Shown: positions 22,426 to 29,432 of the stretch, piece by piece
Numbering within the stretch: position 1 is the stretch's first letter
Layout of the letters: each line of letters starts with the position of its first letter
Assembly (NCBI GenBank): GCA_900544795.1
Contig: UQWM01000021.1
Coordinates: 1-38,986 of the forward strand
Reading direction: 5' to 3'
Length of the DNA stretch: 38,986 nt
Source: an uncultured Phascolarctobacterium sp.
Lineage (GTDB): Bacteria > Bacillota > Negativicutes > Acidaminococcales > Acidaminococcaceae
The notes under the pieces: model-generated
Told to the model about the DNA's origin: nothing
What the model saw: only the letters and a program-made list of their open reading frames with translations
Databases searched by the model: none
Translations under genes and position numbers: made by a program

Positions 22426-23220
22426 CTATAGTTTTATTTCGGCAAACTTACAGTCAGCAGCAGGCAAAACCCTGCTTGCGATCCGCGCTCCCCGCTTCAT
22501 GTCGGCAGTAAAGCACACTTCCAGATAGCCCACTCCATCAGTACGCAGCAGCTCCTGTGCCGCCAAAGCAGCTTGCGTATCCTGGGCCGTAGCGTCGGCC
22601 GGGTCAATAACGGTAACACCGCTGCCAAATTCAGCTTCTATCTCCTGCTGGATCAAGGGATAGTGGGTGCAGGACAAAATCAAGGTGTCGATGCCCGCTG
22701 CTTTAAGCGGCGCAGCATACTCTGCCACAGCCTCACGCACAGCGGCGCTGCCAAATTGCTCGCCTTCGATCAGCGGCACAAACTTGGGGCAGGCTTTGGG
22801 ATAAACGTCAGCGCCGGCATCTTTGGCTAAAATAGCCGCCTTATGCGCGCCACTGTTAATAGTGAACTCGGTAGCGAAAACACCGATTTTTTTACTGGGG
22901 CTGGCCGCAAGAACTAATTCGGCGCCCTTAGACATGCCTACTATCTCAAAAGGATGCCCCCCCTTCAGCGTTTCCACGCCTAAAACCGTCAGGGTATTGC
23001 AGGCAACTACTACCAGCTTCACGCCGCGCCCAGCCAGATAGTCGATGATCTCGCCGACGAAACGACGAACCTCAGCTTCACTGCGAGGTCCATAGGGTGT
23101 GCGGGCTGTGTCGCCCACATAAATAAAATCCTCCTGCGGCAGTGCCGCATGCAGGCATTTTAAAACTGACAGCCCGCCAACGCCTGAATCAAGAACTCCG
23201 ATAGGTGCATTTTTCTGCAT
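22426..23220 (-). CDS. murI: Glutamate racemase
   Basis: 264-residue MurI, normal length. It makes D-glutamate from L-glutamate for peptidoglycan. Visible active-site elements are VLDSGVGG at the N-terminus (Asp), VVACNTLT (first catalytic Cys) and LILSCTHYPL (second catalytic Cys, His). ATG 23220 (MQKNAPIG) is chosen because GGAGG lies seven bases upstream; the frame extends to 23271 without a site. It is monocistronic, converging on the antiporter operon side and divergent from the RDD gene. Confidence 0.96.
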   Translation of the reverse strand: MQKNAPIGVLDSGVGGLSVLKCLHAALPQEDFIYVGDTARTPYGPRSEAEVRRFVGEIIDYLAGRGVKLVVVACNTLTVLGVETLKGGHPFEIVGMSKGAELVLAASPSKKIGVFATEFTINSGAHKAAILAKDAGADVYPKACPKFVPLIEGEQFGSAAVREAVAEYAAPLKAAGIDTLILSCTHYPLIQQEIEAEFGSGVTVIDPADATAQDTQAALAAQELLRTDGVGYLEVCFTADMKRGARIASRVLPAADCKFAEIKL

Positions 23221-23420
23221 AATTATACCTCCATCCACACTTGAGCCGCTCATAATCATCAGGTAAACCAAGCAAATAAACTAACTTAATCGGCTACCAA
23301 TAGATATCACTTATATTATATTCCCTTTTTTGCAAAATAGCACACTATATCTGCAAATAATTCTATGTTACAATAAGAGGGCAAGCTTGTTACTAACGCT
23401 TGCAGAAGGATGTGTTACAT

Positions 23421-23939
23421 TTGACCGCTACTGTCAATTACCATAGCTGGCGCCGCTTTTGGGCACGGATGTTTGATTATTTCCTTATTGGCTTTTTATT
23501 TTTACTCTTAAGCCGCAATTCTATTTTTGCCCTGCACAATATTTTTCTTTATTCGGCTTTGCAACTGATCGTCGTCATCAGCGTGGAAGCCCTGCTACTG
23601 GCCCGCACAGGCACCACTATCGGCAAAAACTTTTTAGGGCTGAGGGTAGTATCGCCTACCGCACCACTTGATTTTAACCTGGCCTGGAAACGCACCTTTT
23701 GGGCCTATGTCAAAGGTCTTTGGCTGGGTATCCCTCTTATGATGTTTGTCCCCGCCTGGTTTTCGCGGCAGGTGCTGCGTGACAGCGGTTCAACTATTTG
23801 GGATCAGGCCTGCGGCACTCATGTAGAAGCTGAAGAAGTAGGCAGGCTACGCTATGTGCTGTTCGGCGTCGCCTTTTTCCTGCTGTTCGCCGCCATCGGT
23901 AATTACGAAGTCTTTTTGCAGGGCCTAGCCCAAAACTAA
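23421..23939 (+). CDS. RDD-family membrane protein
   Basis: About 172 residues with an RDD domain: an Arg in RRFWARMFDYFLIG, then DF...AWKRTFWAYVKGLW, and the conserved SGSTIWDQACGTHV. It has three or four predicted membrane helices. The start is uncertain: TTG 23421 has AGAAGG eleven bases upstream; TTG 23400 and GTG 23412 are alternatives. RDD proteins are of mostly unknown function; some are linked to ion exchange or to inserting membrane proteins. A TGTTACAAT extended -10 lies at 23366-23374. Monocistronic. Confidence 0.85.
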   Translation: MTATVNYHSWRRFWARMFDYFLIGFLFLLLSRNSIFALHNIFLYSALQLIVVISVEALLLARTGTTIGKNFLGLRVVSPTAPLDFNLAWKRTFWAYVKGLWLGIPLMMFVPAWFSRQVLRDSGSTIWDQACGTHVEAEEVGRLRYVLFGVAFFLLFAAIGNYEVFLQGLAQN

Positions 23940-23954
23940 TAAATAACTCTTACT

Positions 23955-23998
23955 AACACAGAAAAGCGCGTACTGATTACAGTACGCGCTTTTCTGTG
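23955..23998. terminator. Bidirectional terminator between RDD and SDR genes
   Basis: Perfect 20-bp arms 23955-23974 and 23979-23998 (core AAAAGCGCGTACTG / CAGTACGCGCTTTT) with loop ATTA. It lies between two converging genes and serves both strands. Confidence 0.92.
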
Positions 23999-23999
23999 T

Positions 24000-24755
24000 T
24001 TATTTTGCCGATAGGCCACCGTCTACCGGAATGATGCTGCCCGTCATAAAGCTGTTGGCCGGCGACAGTACCGAACAGATGACGTGGGCGATCTCCAGCG
24101 GTTCGCCCACCCGCTCCAGCGGATAGGCCTGCTCAACGTCTTCCAGCATATAACCGCCATCAGCTTCCTGCAGCTGCCTGCCCAACATGGGCGTAGCCAC
24201 ATCGCCAGGACAAATGCAATTCACCCGCACCCGTGGCGCCAAATCTAAAGCCAGAGCCTTGGTAAAAGCCACTACCGCTCCTTTAGAGGCGCAATACAGC
24301 GGGCAGCCATAATTGCCGTTGATGCCCGCGTCGGAAGCAATATTCACGATACTAGCGCCTTCCTGTGCCAGCAGCGGCAGTAAAGCCTGCGTCAAAAAAA
24401 TCGTTCCTTTGACATTGATATCCATGATCGTGAAAAATTCATATTCACTAACGTTCTCCAAACGGCGTTCGTGATAAATACCCGCCGAATTGACTATAAA
24501 ATCGATCCGCCCCCGCTGCTCACGCACGTTCTGCGCCGCCCTGCGGCAAGCCTCCAAATCCTTCACGTCGCCCTGCAGATAATGCACCTTACCATAAGCG
24601 CTGAGAGCGATAGCGGCAGCCGTGCCTTTTTCTGCATCACGTCCCAGCAACCATACCTCTGCGCCGTCCTTTAAAAGCAACTCGGCTACAGCCTTACCGA
24701 TTCCCGACGTGCCGCCGCTGATAAATGCGACCTTACCTTCACAGCCATAATTCAT
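24000..24755 (-). CDS. Short-chain dehydrogenase/reductase (SDR)
   Basis: 251-residue classical SDR. The Rossmann NAD(P) motif is ISGGTSGIGKA (about residues 12-22), then VNSAG (the NNAG position), the catalytic Ser in VNIASDAG, Tyr/Lys in YCASKG, and the PG motif CICPGDVATPM. Length and motifs match FabG-like oxidoreductases; the substrate is not predictable. Its ATG (24755) overlaps the histidine kinase stop as ATGA, so its translation is coupled to the two-component genes. That is unusual for a metabolic enzyme and suggests it belongs to the signal-response unit. Confidence 0.92.
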   Translation of the reverse strand: MNYGCEGKVAFISGGTSGIGKAVAELLLKDGAEVWLLGRDAEKGTAAAIALSAYGKVHYLQGDVKDLEACRRAAQNVREQRGRIDFIVNSAGIYHERRLENVSEYEFFTIMDINVKGTIFLTQALLPLLAQEGASIVNIASDAGINGNYGCPLYCASKGAVVAFTKALALDLAPRVRVNCICPGDVATPMLGRQLQEADGGYMLEDVEQAYPLERVGEPLEIAHVICSVLSPANSFMTGSIIPVDGGLSAK

Positions 24756-26290
24756 TGCTCTATACTTCCTTTCTTCAAAGCGGGCGGCAGCTTCATAATT
24801 ACACTGGTCGCCTCGCCCGGACTACTGGTCATTTCCAGCTCAATGCCGTGACGCTCGGCGATCTGCTTCGAGATCGCAAGGCCCAGCCCCGAACCGCTCT
24901 TATTACTTTCACCCCGTGTTTTGTAAAAACGGTCGAACACATGGGGCAGGTCAGTCTGCTTCACACCGCAGCCATGGTCAGTCACCATCAGTCGATCGTG
25001 GTGCAGCGTAACCTCGACCTGGCCGCTGACCTGAGAAAACTTAATGCTATTGTCTAAAAAGATCAGCAGCATCTGCCGCAGCCGCCCGTAATCGCCTTCC
25101 AGTACATACATCGGCGTATCCAGCTCTGCTTCGATCCTGATATTCTTCTGCAAGCCCAAGTGCTGGCTGCTGCGTACAGCATCCTGCACCACATCACATA
25201 AATTCACAGGCTCTTTTTCAATAGGAAAATCTGTATTCTGCAAACGCGACAGATCCAGCAGATCGTTGATCAGCCGCTGCAAAAACAGCGTTTCCGACAA
25301 CATCTGACGATGGTAGTCCTCCACCTCGCCCGGTTCGGTGACCACCTTATCGCACAAGGCCTCCAGCGACCCACGGATCACAGTTACCGGCGTCCGCAGC
25401 TCGTGGGAGATATTAGCGATAAAATCGCGCCGCAGCTGCTCCAACTTCCTGTTGGCCTGGTCAGCTTCTAAAAGCCTCTCGCCAAGTCCGTCCAACGTTT
25501 TGGCCAGCTGGCCTATCTCGTCCTTCTGCTCGATATTGCAGCGCTCCGTATAATCATGCTCAGCCATCTTTTCGGCCACCAGCCGCATTTTGTTAAGCGG
25601 ATTGGTAAACTTCCACGAAAAAAGCATACTTAAAACAAATACCAGCACCATCGCTACCACGCAGGATAAAATCAAGATCCTGATCCCCTGCCATGCAGCC
25701 TCGCGCATACCCTGTACCGGCGAATGCAGTAGCACTACTGCCCGCACCTTGCCGCTGGCGTCGCTGACGGGCACTCCGACCGTAACCACCAGTTCTTCTA
25801 AAACCGGGTTAAACTCCTCCAGCACAAAATCACGGCCGCTGAAGCCCTGCTCCACTGCTTTTTTGATCTCCGGCGACAAAGCATTATAATCAAAATCACT
25901 GGCCGGCTCAGGCGCGTCCTCCTGCTGACGCAGCATCCGGCGGTGGCCGTGCTGCATCATGCCATGCTGGTTGGGCAGCGGCGTTTTATCTTCGATGTGC
26001 ATTTTAACATTTTTATTTTCATCGACTACCCACACGTTTTCCATAGTGATATTGTCGATGTAACGAATAAAACGGCTGCTGCCGATGCCGCCGTAGCGCT
26101 TTTGCAGCTGCGACATATTGTCCTGCAGTACCTCGGCGATCTTCGTGGCCCGTACCTGCATTTCCTGCTTTTTTAAGTCCAGCGTATGCTTGCCGAAAAA
26201 ATGCATAAAGGTGCCGCCTACTACCAAGGCAAATACCAAAAGTACCGCTGCAAAATATAGCGTTAGTTTCCAGGCGATCTTATTGCGCAT
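24752..26290 (-). CDS. Sensor histidine kinase
   Basis: 512-residue membrane kinase. It has TM1 (about 10-32), an extracytoplasmic sensor domain (about 33-203) with a His/Met-rich stretch QHGMMQHGHRRML at 108-120, TM2 (about 204-226), a HAMP linker (about 227-275), HisKA with His296 in ISHELRTP, and HATPase_c with FLDNSIKFS, DHGCGV and GSGLGLAIS. ATG 26290 is chosen because GAGGAG precedes it by seven bases; it overlaps the regulator stop by 11 nt. It pairs with the upstream response regulator. The signal is unknown; the His/Met loop hints at metal or oxidant sensing but this is inference. Confidence 0.94.
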   Translation of the reverse strand: MRNKIAWKLTLYFAAVLLVFALVVGGTFMHFFGKHTLDLKKQEMQVRATKIAEVLQDNMSQLQKRYGGIGSSRFIRYIDNITMENVWVVDENKNVKMHIEDKTPLPNQHGMMQHGHRRMLRQQEDAPEPASDFDYNALSPEIKKAVEQGFSGRDFVLEEFNPVLEELVVTVGVPVSDASGKVRAVVLLHSPVQGMREAAWQGIRILILSCVVAMVLVFVLSMLFSWKFTNPLNKMRLVAEKMAEHDYTERCNIEQKDEIGQLAKTLDGLGERLLEADQANRKLEQLRRDFIANISHELRTPVTVIRGSLEALCDKVVTEPGEVEDYHRQMLSETLFLQRLINDLLDLSRLQNTDFPIEKEPVNLCDVVQDAVRSSQHLGLQKNIRIEAELDTPMYVLEGDYGRLRQMLLIFLDNSIKFSQVSGQVEVTLHHDRLMVTDHGCGVKQTDLPHVFDRFYKTRGESNKSGSGLGLAISKQIAERHGIELEMTSSPGEATSVIMKLPPALKKGSIEQ

Positions 26291-26981
26291 GGTCTTTCTC
26301 CTCAAAACGGTAACCTACGCCCCAGATGGTTTTGATCTCCCACTCCTCGTGCTCAAATTTATCCACCTTAGCCCGCAGGCGCTTAATATGCGAATCAACA
26401 GTACGGCTGTCTCCGAAATAATCATAACCCCAAATACTGTCCAGCAGATTCTCGCGCGAAAATACCTTAGTGCTGTTTTTCGCCAGCGTCCATAGCAGCT
26501 CTACCTCCTTTTTCGTCAAAGCCACATCGGCGCCGCCGATAGTCACTAGGTATTTATCCAGGTCAATAACCAGATTGCCTACGCTGTACAAATTCTGCTG
26601 CCCGCCATTACGGGGCTGCACCCGGCGCAACACGGCCCGTACCCGCGCCATCACCTCGCCAGCCGAAAACGGCTTCAAAATATAATCGTCCGCACCGATA
26701 TCAAGGCCCATGATACGTTCAAAATCTTCGCCTCTGGCAGTGACCATAATGATCGGCACCATGGACTGCCGACGCAGCTCACGGCAGACCTCAAACCCGT
26801 CCAGTTTAGGCATCATCACGTCTAAAAGCACTACATCCACGTCTTGCTCATGCTGGCTAAACAGCTCCAAAGCCTGCTGCCCGTCCAGGGCGATCACCGG
26901 CTCCAGTCCCTCTTTGCGGGCATAGTTGGCCAGTATAGAAGTTATCTGCTGATTATCGTCAACGATCAAAATTTTACCCAT
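26280..26981 (-). CDS. OmpR/PhoB-family response regulator
   Basis: 233-residue regulator. Its receiver domain (about 1-120) has acidic VDDN, phosphoacceptor Asp in VVLLDVMMPKLDG, VTARGE and the Lys in DYILKPF. A winged-helix DNA-binding domain (about 135-228) includes LTKKEVELLWTLA and SRTVDSHIKRLRAKV. First gene of the regulator-kinase-SDR operon. The family binds direct repeats with about 11-bp spacing. One such repeat lies before the secreted protein gene at 28731, but no link is shown. Confidence 0.95.
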   Translation of the reverse strand: MGKILIVDDNQQITSILANYARKEGLEPVIALDGQQALELFSQHEQDVDVVLLDVMMPKLDGFEVCRELRRQSMVPIIMVTARGEDFERIMGLDIGADDYILKPFSAGEVMARVRAVLRRVQPRNGGQQNLYSVGNLVIDLDKYLVTIGGADVALTKKEVELLWTLAKNSTKVFSRENLLDSIWGYDYFGDSRTVDSHIKRLRAKVDKFEHEEWEIKTIWGVGYRFEEKDHAQ

Positions 26982-27006
26982 AGCTGCACCTCACCACAAT
27001 TCTTAC

Positions 27007-27035
27007 TATCTATTATATACTTATTTCCATGTCAA
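27007..27035 (-). promoter_or_regulatory. Probable promoter of the two-component operon
   Basis: Minus-strand TTGACA (27035-27030), 17-bp spacer, TAGATA (27012-27007). A TATAAT (27017-27012) also lies here but at only 12 bp from the -35, so the exact -10 is uncertain. Confidence 0.5.
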
Positions 27036-27150
27036 AAGCTGCTCTTTCTCTTTCTATTATAAAGGGCAGACTATTCTACAAGCAATATTAACAGCAAGAT
27101 GTGTCAAAAAAATGTTTAAGACAAAAAATACACAGCAGGAAAAATAAAAA

Positions 27151-27178
27151 GCCCACGCTGCTCGAAAGCAGCGTGGGC
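27151..27178 (-). terminator. Intrinsic terminator of the sod-dps operon
   Basis: Perfect stem GCCCACGCTGCT (27151-27162) / AGCAGCGTGGGC (27167-27178) with loop CGAA. On the minus strand it is followed by TTTTTATTTTT. It lies 30 nt after the ancestral end of dps (27208), which supports the longer original gene. Confidence 0.92.
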
Positions 27179-27207
27179 CAAGCTGTGCGGTACGCCGCAG
27201 CAGCGTT

Positions 27208-27648
27208 TTAGGCGATATAGGATTTAAGCATCCACGCCAATTTTTGATATTACCCTAAATAGTCGTTGAACTGGTCGGCAGTCACGCCGTCACCGGCAGC
27301 GTCCGCCAGGTCTACCACCTCTTTGGTATCCCTGATCCAGTATTCGACATCAGCCAAAAGGGCTTTGACGGTTTCCTCGGAAGAGATGGGCTTATCTGCC
27401 AGCTCTTTGACAGTAGCCAGAGCCAAAGCATCCTTCATATTGGCGACCGGGGCCTGCCCAACTGCCAGCAAGCGTTCCGCTACCGCGTCGATGATCTCGG
27501 CAGTTTGATCGTACAGTTCTTCCAGTTTGGCATGCAGAGTGAAGAAGCTGCGTCCCTTCACATACCAGTGCAGATTATGGAGTTTGATATAAGCAACTTC
27601 CTGATTGGCAAGATAAAGATTCATTTTTTCGTATAATTTTTTAGACAT
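27208..27648 (-). pseudogene. dps: Dps-type ferritin with an in-frame stop 13 codons before the original end
   Basis: Dps miniferritin: it stores iron and protects DNA from peroxide. Ferroxidase residues are visible in KLHNLHWYVKGRSFFTLH and the following KLEELYDQ. The frame reads DQFNDYLG and then TAA (27252-27250). It continues in the same frame with YQKLAWMLKSYIA and a second TAA at 27210-27208, the usual C-terminal helix of the family. A single change from GAA to TAA would explain it. The shortened 132-residue product lacks that helix, which packs in the four-helix bundle, so assembly may suffer. It lies 56 nt after sod in the same operon. Confidence 0.8.
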
Positions 27649-27704
27649 GATATATTCCTCCTGAGATTTTATTTTCGTTTTTTGTTTATTTGCAGGCCGA
27701 AGGT

Positions 27705-28325
27705 TCAGCCATTTTTTACACGGTCATAATTTGCCGCTACTGCTTTCCAATCGATAACATTGTAGAAAGCCTTCACATAATCGGCGCGCAGATTTTTATA
27801 TTTCAGGTAGTAAGCATGTTCCCATACATCGATGCCAAGGATCGGAACAAAGCCGTACCCTTCCATCAACGGATTATCCTGATTGGGGCTTGCCGAAAGT
27901 AGCAGCTTGCCGCTGGCATCGGCCGACAACCAGGCCCAGCCGGAACCGAATTGCCCCAAAGCCAGTGCGCTGAACTTCTCTTTGAAAGCTTCAAAGCTGC
28001 CAAATTCCTGCTCCATTGCTTGAGCTAAAGCATCGTCTGGCGTCCCGCCGCCTTGAGGGCTAATAGTGGCGAAATACAGGTTGTGGTTATAAAACCCGCC
28101 GCCATTGTTTCTGATCGTTTGACGCAGTCCGCTGTCAGTAATATCTGCCAGCGAGCCAAGCAGTTCGGCTATTTCCTTGCCGCTGACGCCAGCTTTAGCA
28201 GCGGCGTCATTTAAATTTTTAGTGTAGGCCGCATGATGCTTGGCATAATGGGTCTCCATGGTCAAAGCGTCGATATGGGGTTCTAAGGCCTCGTAAGCAT
28301 AAGGTAATTGATATTGTATATACAT
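27705..28325 (-). CDS. sod: Superoxide dismutase (Fe/Mn family)
   Basis: 206-residue Fe/Mn SOD. It shows the N-terminal LPYAYEALEPHIDALTMETHYAKHH (split metal His), the second His in GGGFYNHNLYF, FGSGWAWL, and the C-terminal metal signature DVWEHAYYLKYKN. It removes superoxide in the cytoplasm. ATG 28325 follows AAGGAGG. It is first gene of an operon with dps, giving a joint oxidative-stress and iron function. A good promoter and a Fur/PerR-like box lie upstream, and the leader can fold into two hairpins. Metal preference cannot be settled from sequence. Confidence 0.95.
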   Translation of the reverse strand: MYIQYQLPYAYEALEPHIDALTMETHYAKHHAAYTKNLNDAAAKAGVSGKEIAELLGSLADITDSGLRQTIRNNGGGFYNHNLYFATISPQGGGTPDDALAQAMEQEFGSFEAFKEKFSALALGQFGSGWAWLSADASGKLLLSASPNQDNPLMEGYGFVPILGIDVWEHAYYLKYKNLRADYVKAFYNVIDWKAVAANYDRVKNG

Positions 28326-28342
28326 CTTGATCCTCCTTGGGC

Positions 28343-28397
28343 CGGTTAGGCCGGCACAGTATAGATTATTTTTCGTTTTGGTTAGCTTTGGCTAACC
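28343..28397 (-). promoter_or_regulatory. Two hairpins in the sod leader
   Basis: In the minus-strand RNA, GGTTAGC-CAAA-GCTAACC (28397-28380) is followed by GCCGG-CCTAA-CCGGC (about 28357-28343) close to the ribosome site. The GGTTAG of the first can also pair with the CTAACC of the second, so two alternative folds are possible. Confidence 0.4.
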
Positions 28398-28406
28398 TTT
28401 GTTTTG

Positions 28407-28435
28407 ATTATACACTACGCTTTTGATAAAAACAA
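28407..28435 (-). promoter_or_regulatory. Promoter of the sod-dps operon
   Basis: Minus-strand TTGTTT (28435-28430), 17-bp spacer, TATAAT (28412-28407). Leader of about 75 nt. Confidence 0.75.
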
Positions 28436-28443
28436 GTCTAAAT

Positions 28444-28458
28444 TGATTTTAATTATCA
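28444..28458. promoter_or_regulatory. Fur/PerR-like 7-1-7 box upstream of sod
   Basis: TGATTTTAATTATCA matches 12 of 14 defined positions of the 7-1-7 Fur consensus TGATAATnATTATCA. It lies just upstream of the sod -35. A member of the Fur family is a plausible regulator; which one is inference. Confidence 0.5.
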
Positions 28459-28646
28459 ATTACTTTATTTACTTAATCCATAAATATTATCCAGTCAGCT
28501 TTGCGCCGCTGCCGGCAAGGGCTGCACCGCTTTGATTTTTTATCAGCCAGCCATATCCATCAATAAAAATATGCTTTTATGCTGCTGATTGCTTTAATAC
28601 AGATAAACATGATAAAATAAAAATGTCTTAAAAAAGTCCGCAAATT

Positions 28647-28678
28647 GTCATAATTTCGTCATAAATATACTTTACAAT
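28647..28678 (+). promoter_or_regulatory. OmpR/PhoB-type direct repeat and -10 before the secreted protein gene
   Basis: GTCATAA occurs at 28647-28653 and again at 28658-28664, an 11-bp period, followed by a TACAAT -10 (28673-28678). The sequence resembles the E. coli Pho box (CTGTCATA repeats). The second repeat sits where a -35 would be, the usual layout for a promoter activated by an OmpR/PhoB-type regulator. Confidence 0.55.
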
Positions 28679-28730
28679 AAGCTTACAAGGTCAAACAAAC
28701 CTAAAACTACACCTTAAAGGAGATGTCGTT

Positions 28731-29357
28731 ATGATAAAAACTTCCTGGAAAAAATCCCTTGTTATTGCCGGTGTCCTCACCGCACTATGTGCCTCTGCTG
28801 CTTTTGCAGCCGAGCAGACCGCTCCCGCTAAACCAAGCATGCGCGACCGTGTAGACACAATTTTACACGACGACGGCCATCCCGGACGTATGCCCGGCCA
28901 CTGGCGCGGCCCCATGCATCCCGGTCCGCAGTTGACTGAAGATCAGGCCAAAACCCGTGAAGCAAGACGCGCCGAATGGGAAAATATGACTCCCGAGGAG
29001 CGCCAAGCGGCCCATGCTAAATGGCGTGAAGAACGCGTCAAAAATATGACACCTGAAGAAAAAGAACGCTTCGAACAGCGTGAAAAACAACGTGAAGAGT
29101 GGCGTAAAATGACTCCTGAAGAACGCCAGAAAGCACGCGAAGCAGCTCGCGCAAAATGGGACAGCATGAGTGATGCCGAAAAAGACGCTGCACGCCAGCA
29201 TTACCGCAGCTATTACCACGGCGACAAAGGCCACTACTATGAAGGTGAAGGCCACCGCAAAATGCGCCACCACAAAGGTGAATATCGTGGTCAACACCGC
29301 CAAGGCTATTACGGTGACGGACGTACCGAATGCCCAACACCCAATTGCCCCTGGTAA
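28731..29357 (+). CDS. Secreted charged repeat protein (Spy/DUF3106-like)
   Basis: 208-residue exported protein. It has a Sec signal peptide (about 1-26, ending SAAFA) and a His/Gly/Pro stretch (about 45-65). Four tandem units of about 20 residues each begin with NMTPEER, NMTPEEK, KMTPEER or SMSDAEK and form Arg/Glu-rich helices (about 85-165). The tail is rich in His, Tyr and Gly and ends CPTPNCPW. The MTPEER helices resemble Spy-like and DUF3106 periplasmic proteins. A stress chaperone or metal-binding role is plausible but unproven. ATG 28731 follows AAAGGAG. Monocistronic with its own terminator; the promoter has a Pho-box-like direct repeat. Confidence 0.8.
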   Translation: MIKTSWKKSLVIAGVLTALCASAAFAAEQTAPAKPSMRDRVDTILHDDGHPGRMPGHWRGPMHPGPQLTEDQAKTREARRAEWENMTPEERQAAHAKWREERVKNMTPEEKERFEQREKQREEWRKMTPEERQKAREAARAKWDSMSDAEKDAARQHYRSYYHGDKGHYYEGEGHRKMRHHKGEYRGQHRQGYYGDGRTECPTPNCPW

Positions 29358-29400
29358 ATAAAACCAGCAAGCTATAAAAACTTCCTTTCCTCACGCAAAA

Positions 29401-29424
29401 CAGCCTGTGCTTATGCACAGGCTG
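29401..29424. terminator. Bidirectional terminator between the secreted protein and the GGDEF gene
   Basis: Stem CAGCCTGTGC (29401-29410) / GCACAGGCTG (29415-29424) flanked by A-run and T-run. It serves both converging genes. Confidence 0.88.
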
Positions 29425-29432
29425 TTTATTTT

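Larger units (their letters stand above)
28326..28730. other. Divergent intergenic region between sod and the secreted repeat protein
   Basis: 405 bases. The left part holds the sod leader, promoter and Fur-like box. The right part holds the direct-repeat promoter of the gene at 28731. The middle (about 28460-28640) is mostly AT-rich with one GC patch (28500-28530) and no gene that I can support. Confidence 0.6.

Noticed and set aside
28863..29303. Minus-strand frames opposite the secreted repeat protein
   Set aside because: They are Phe/Ala-rich mirror frames of the charged repeats, with no ribosome site; the plus-strand gene has a signal peptide, promoter and terminator.
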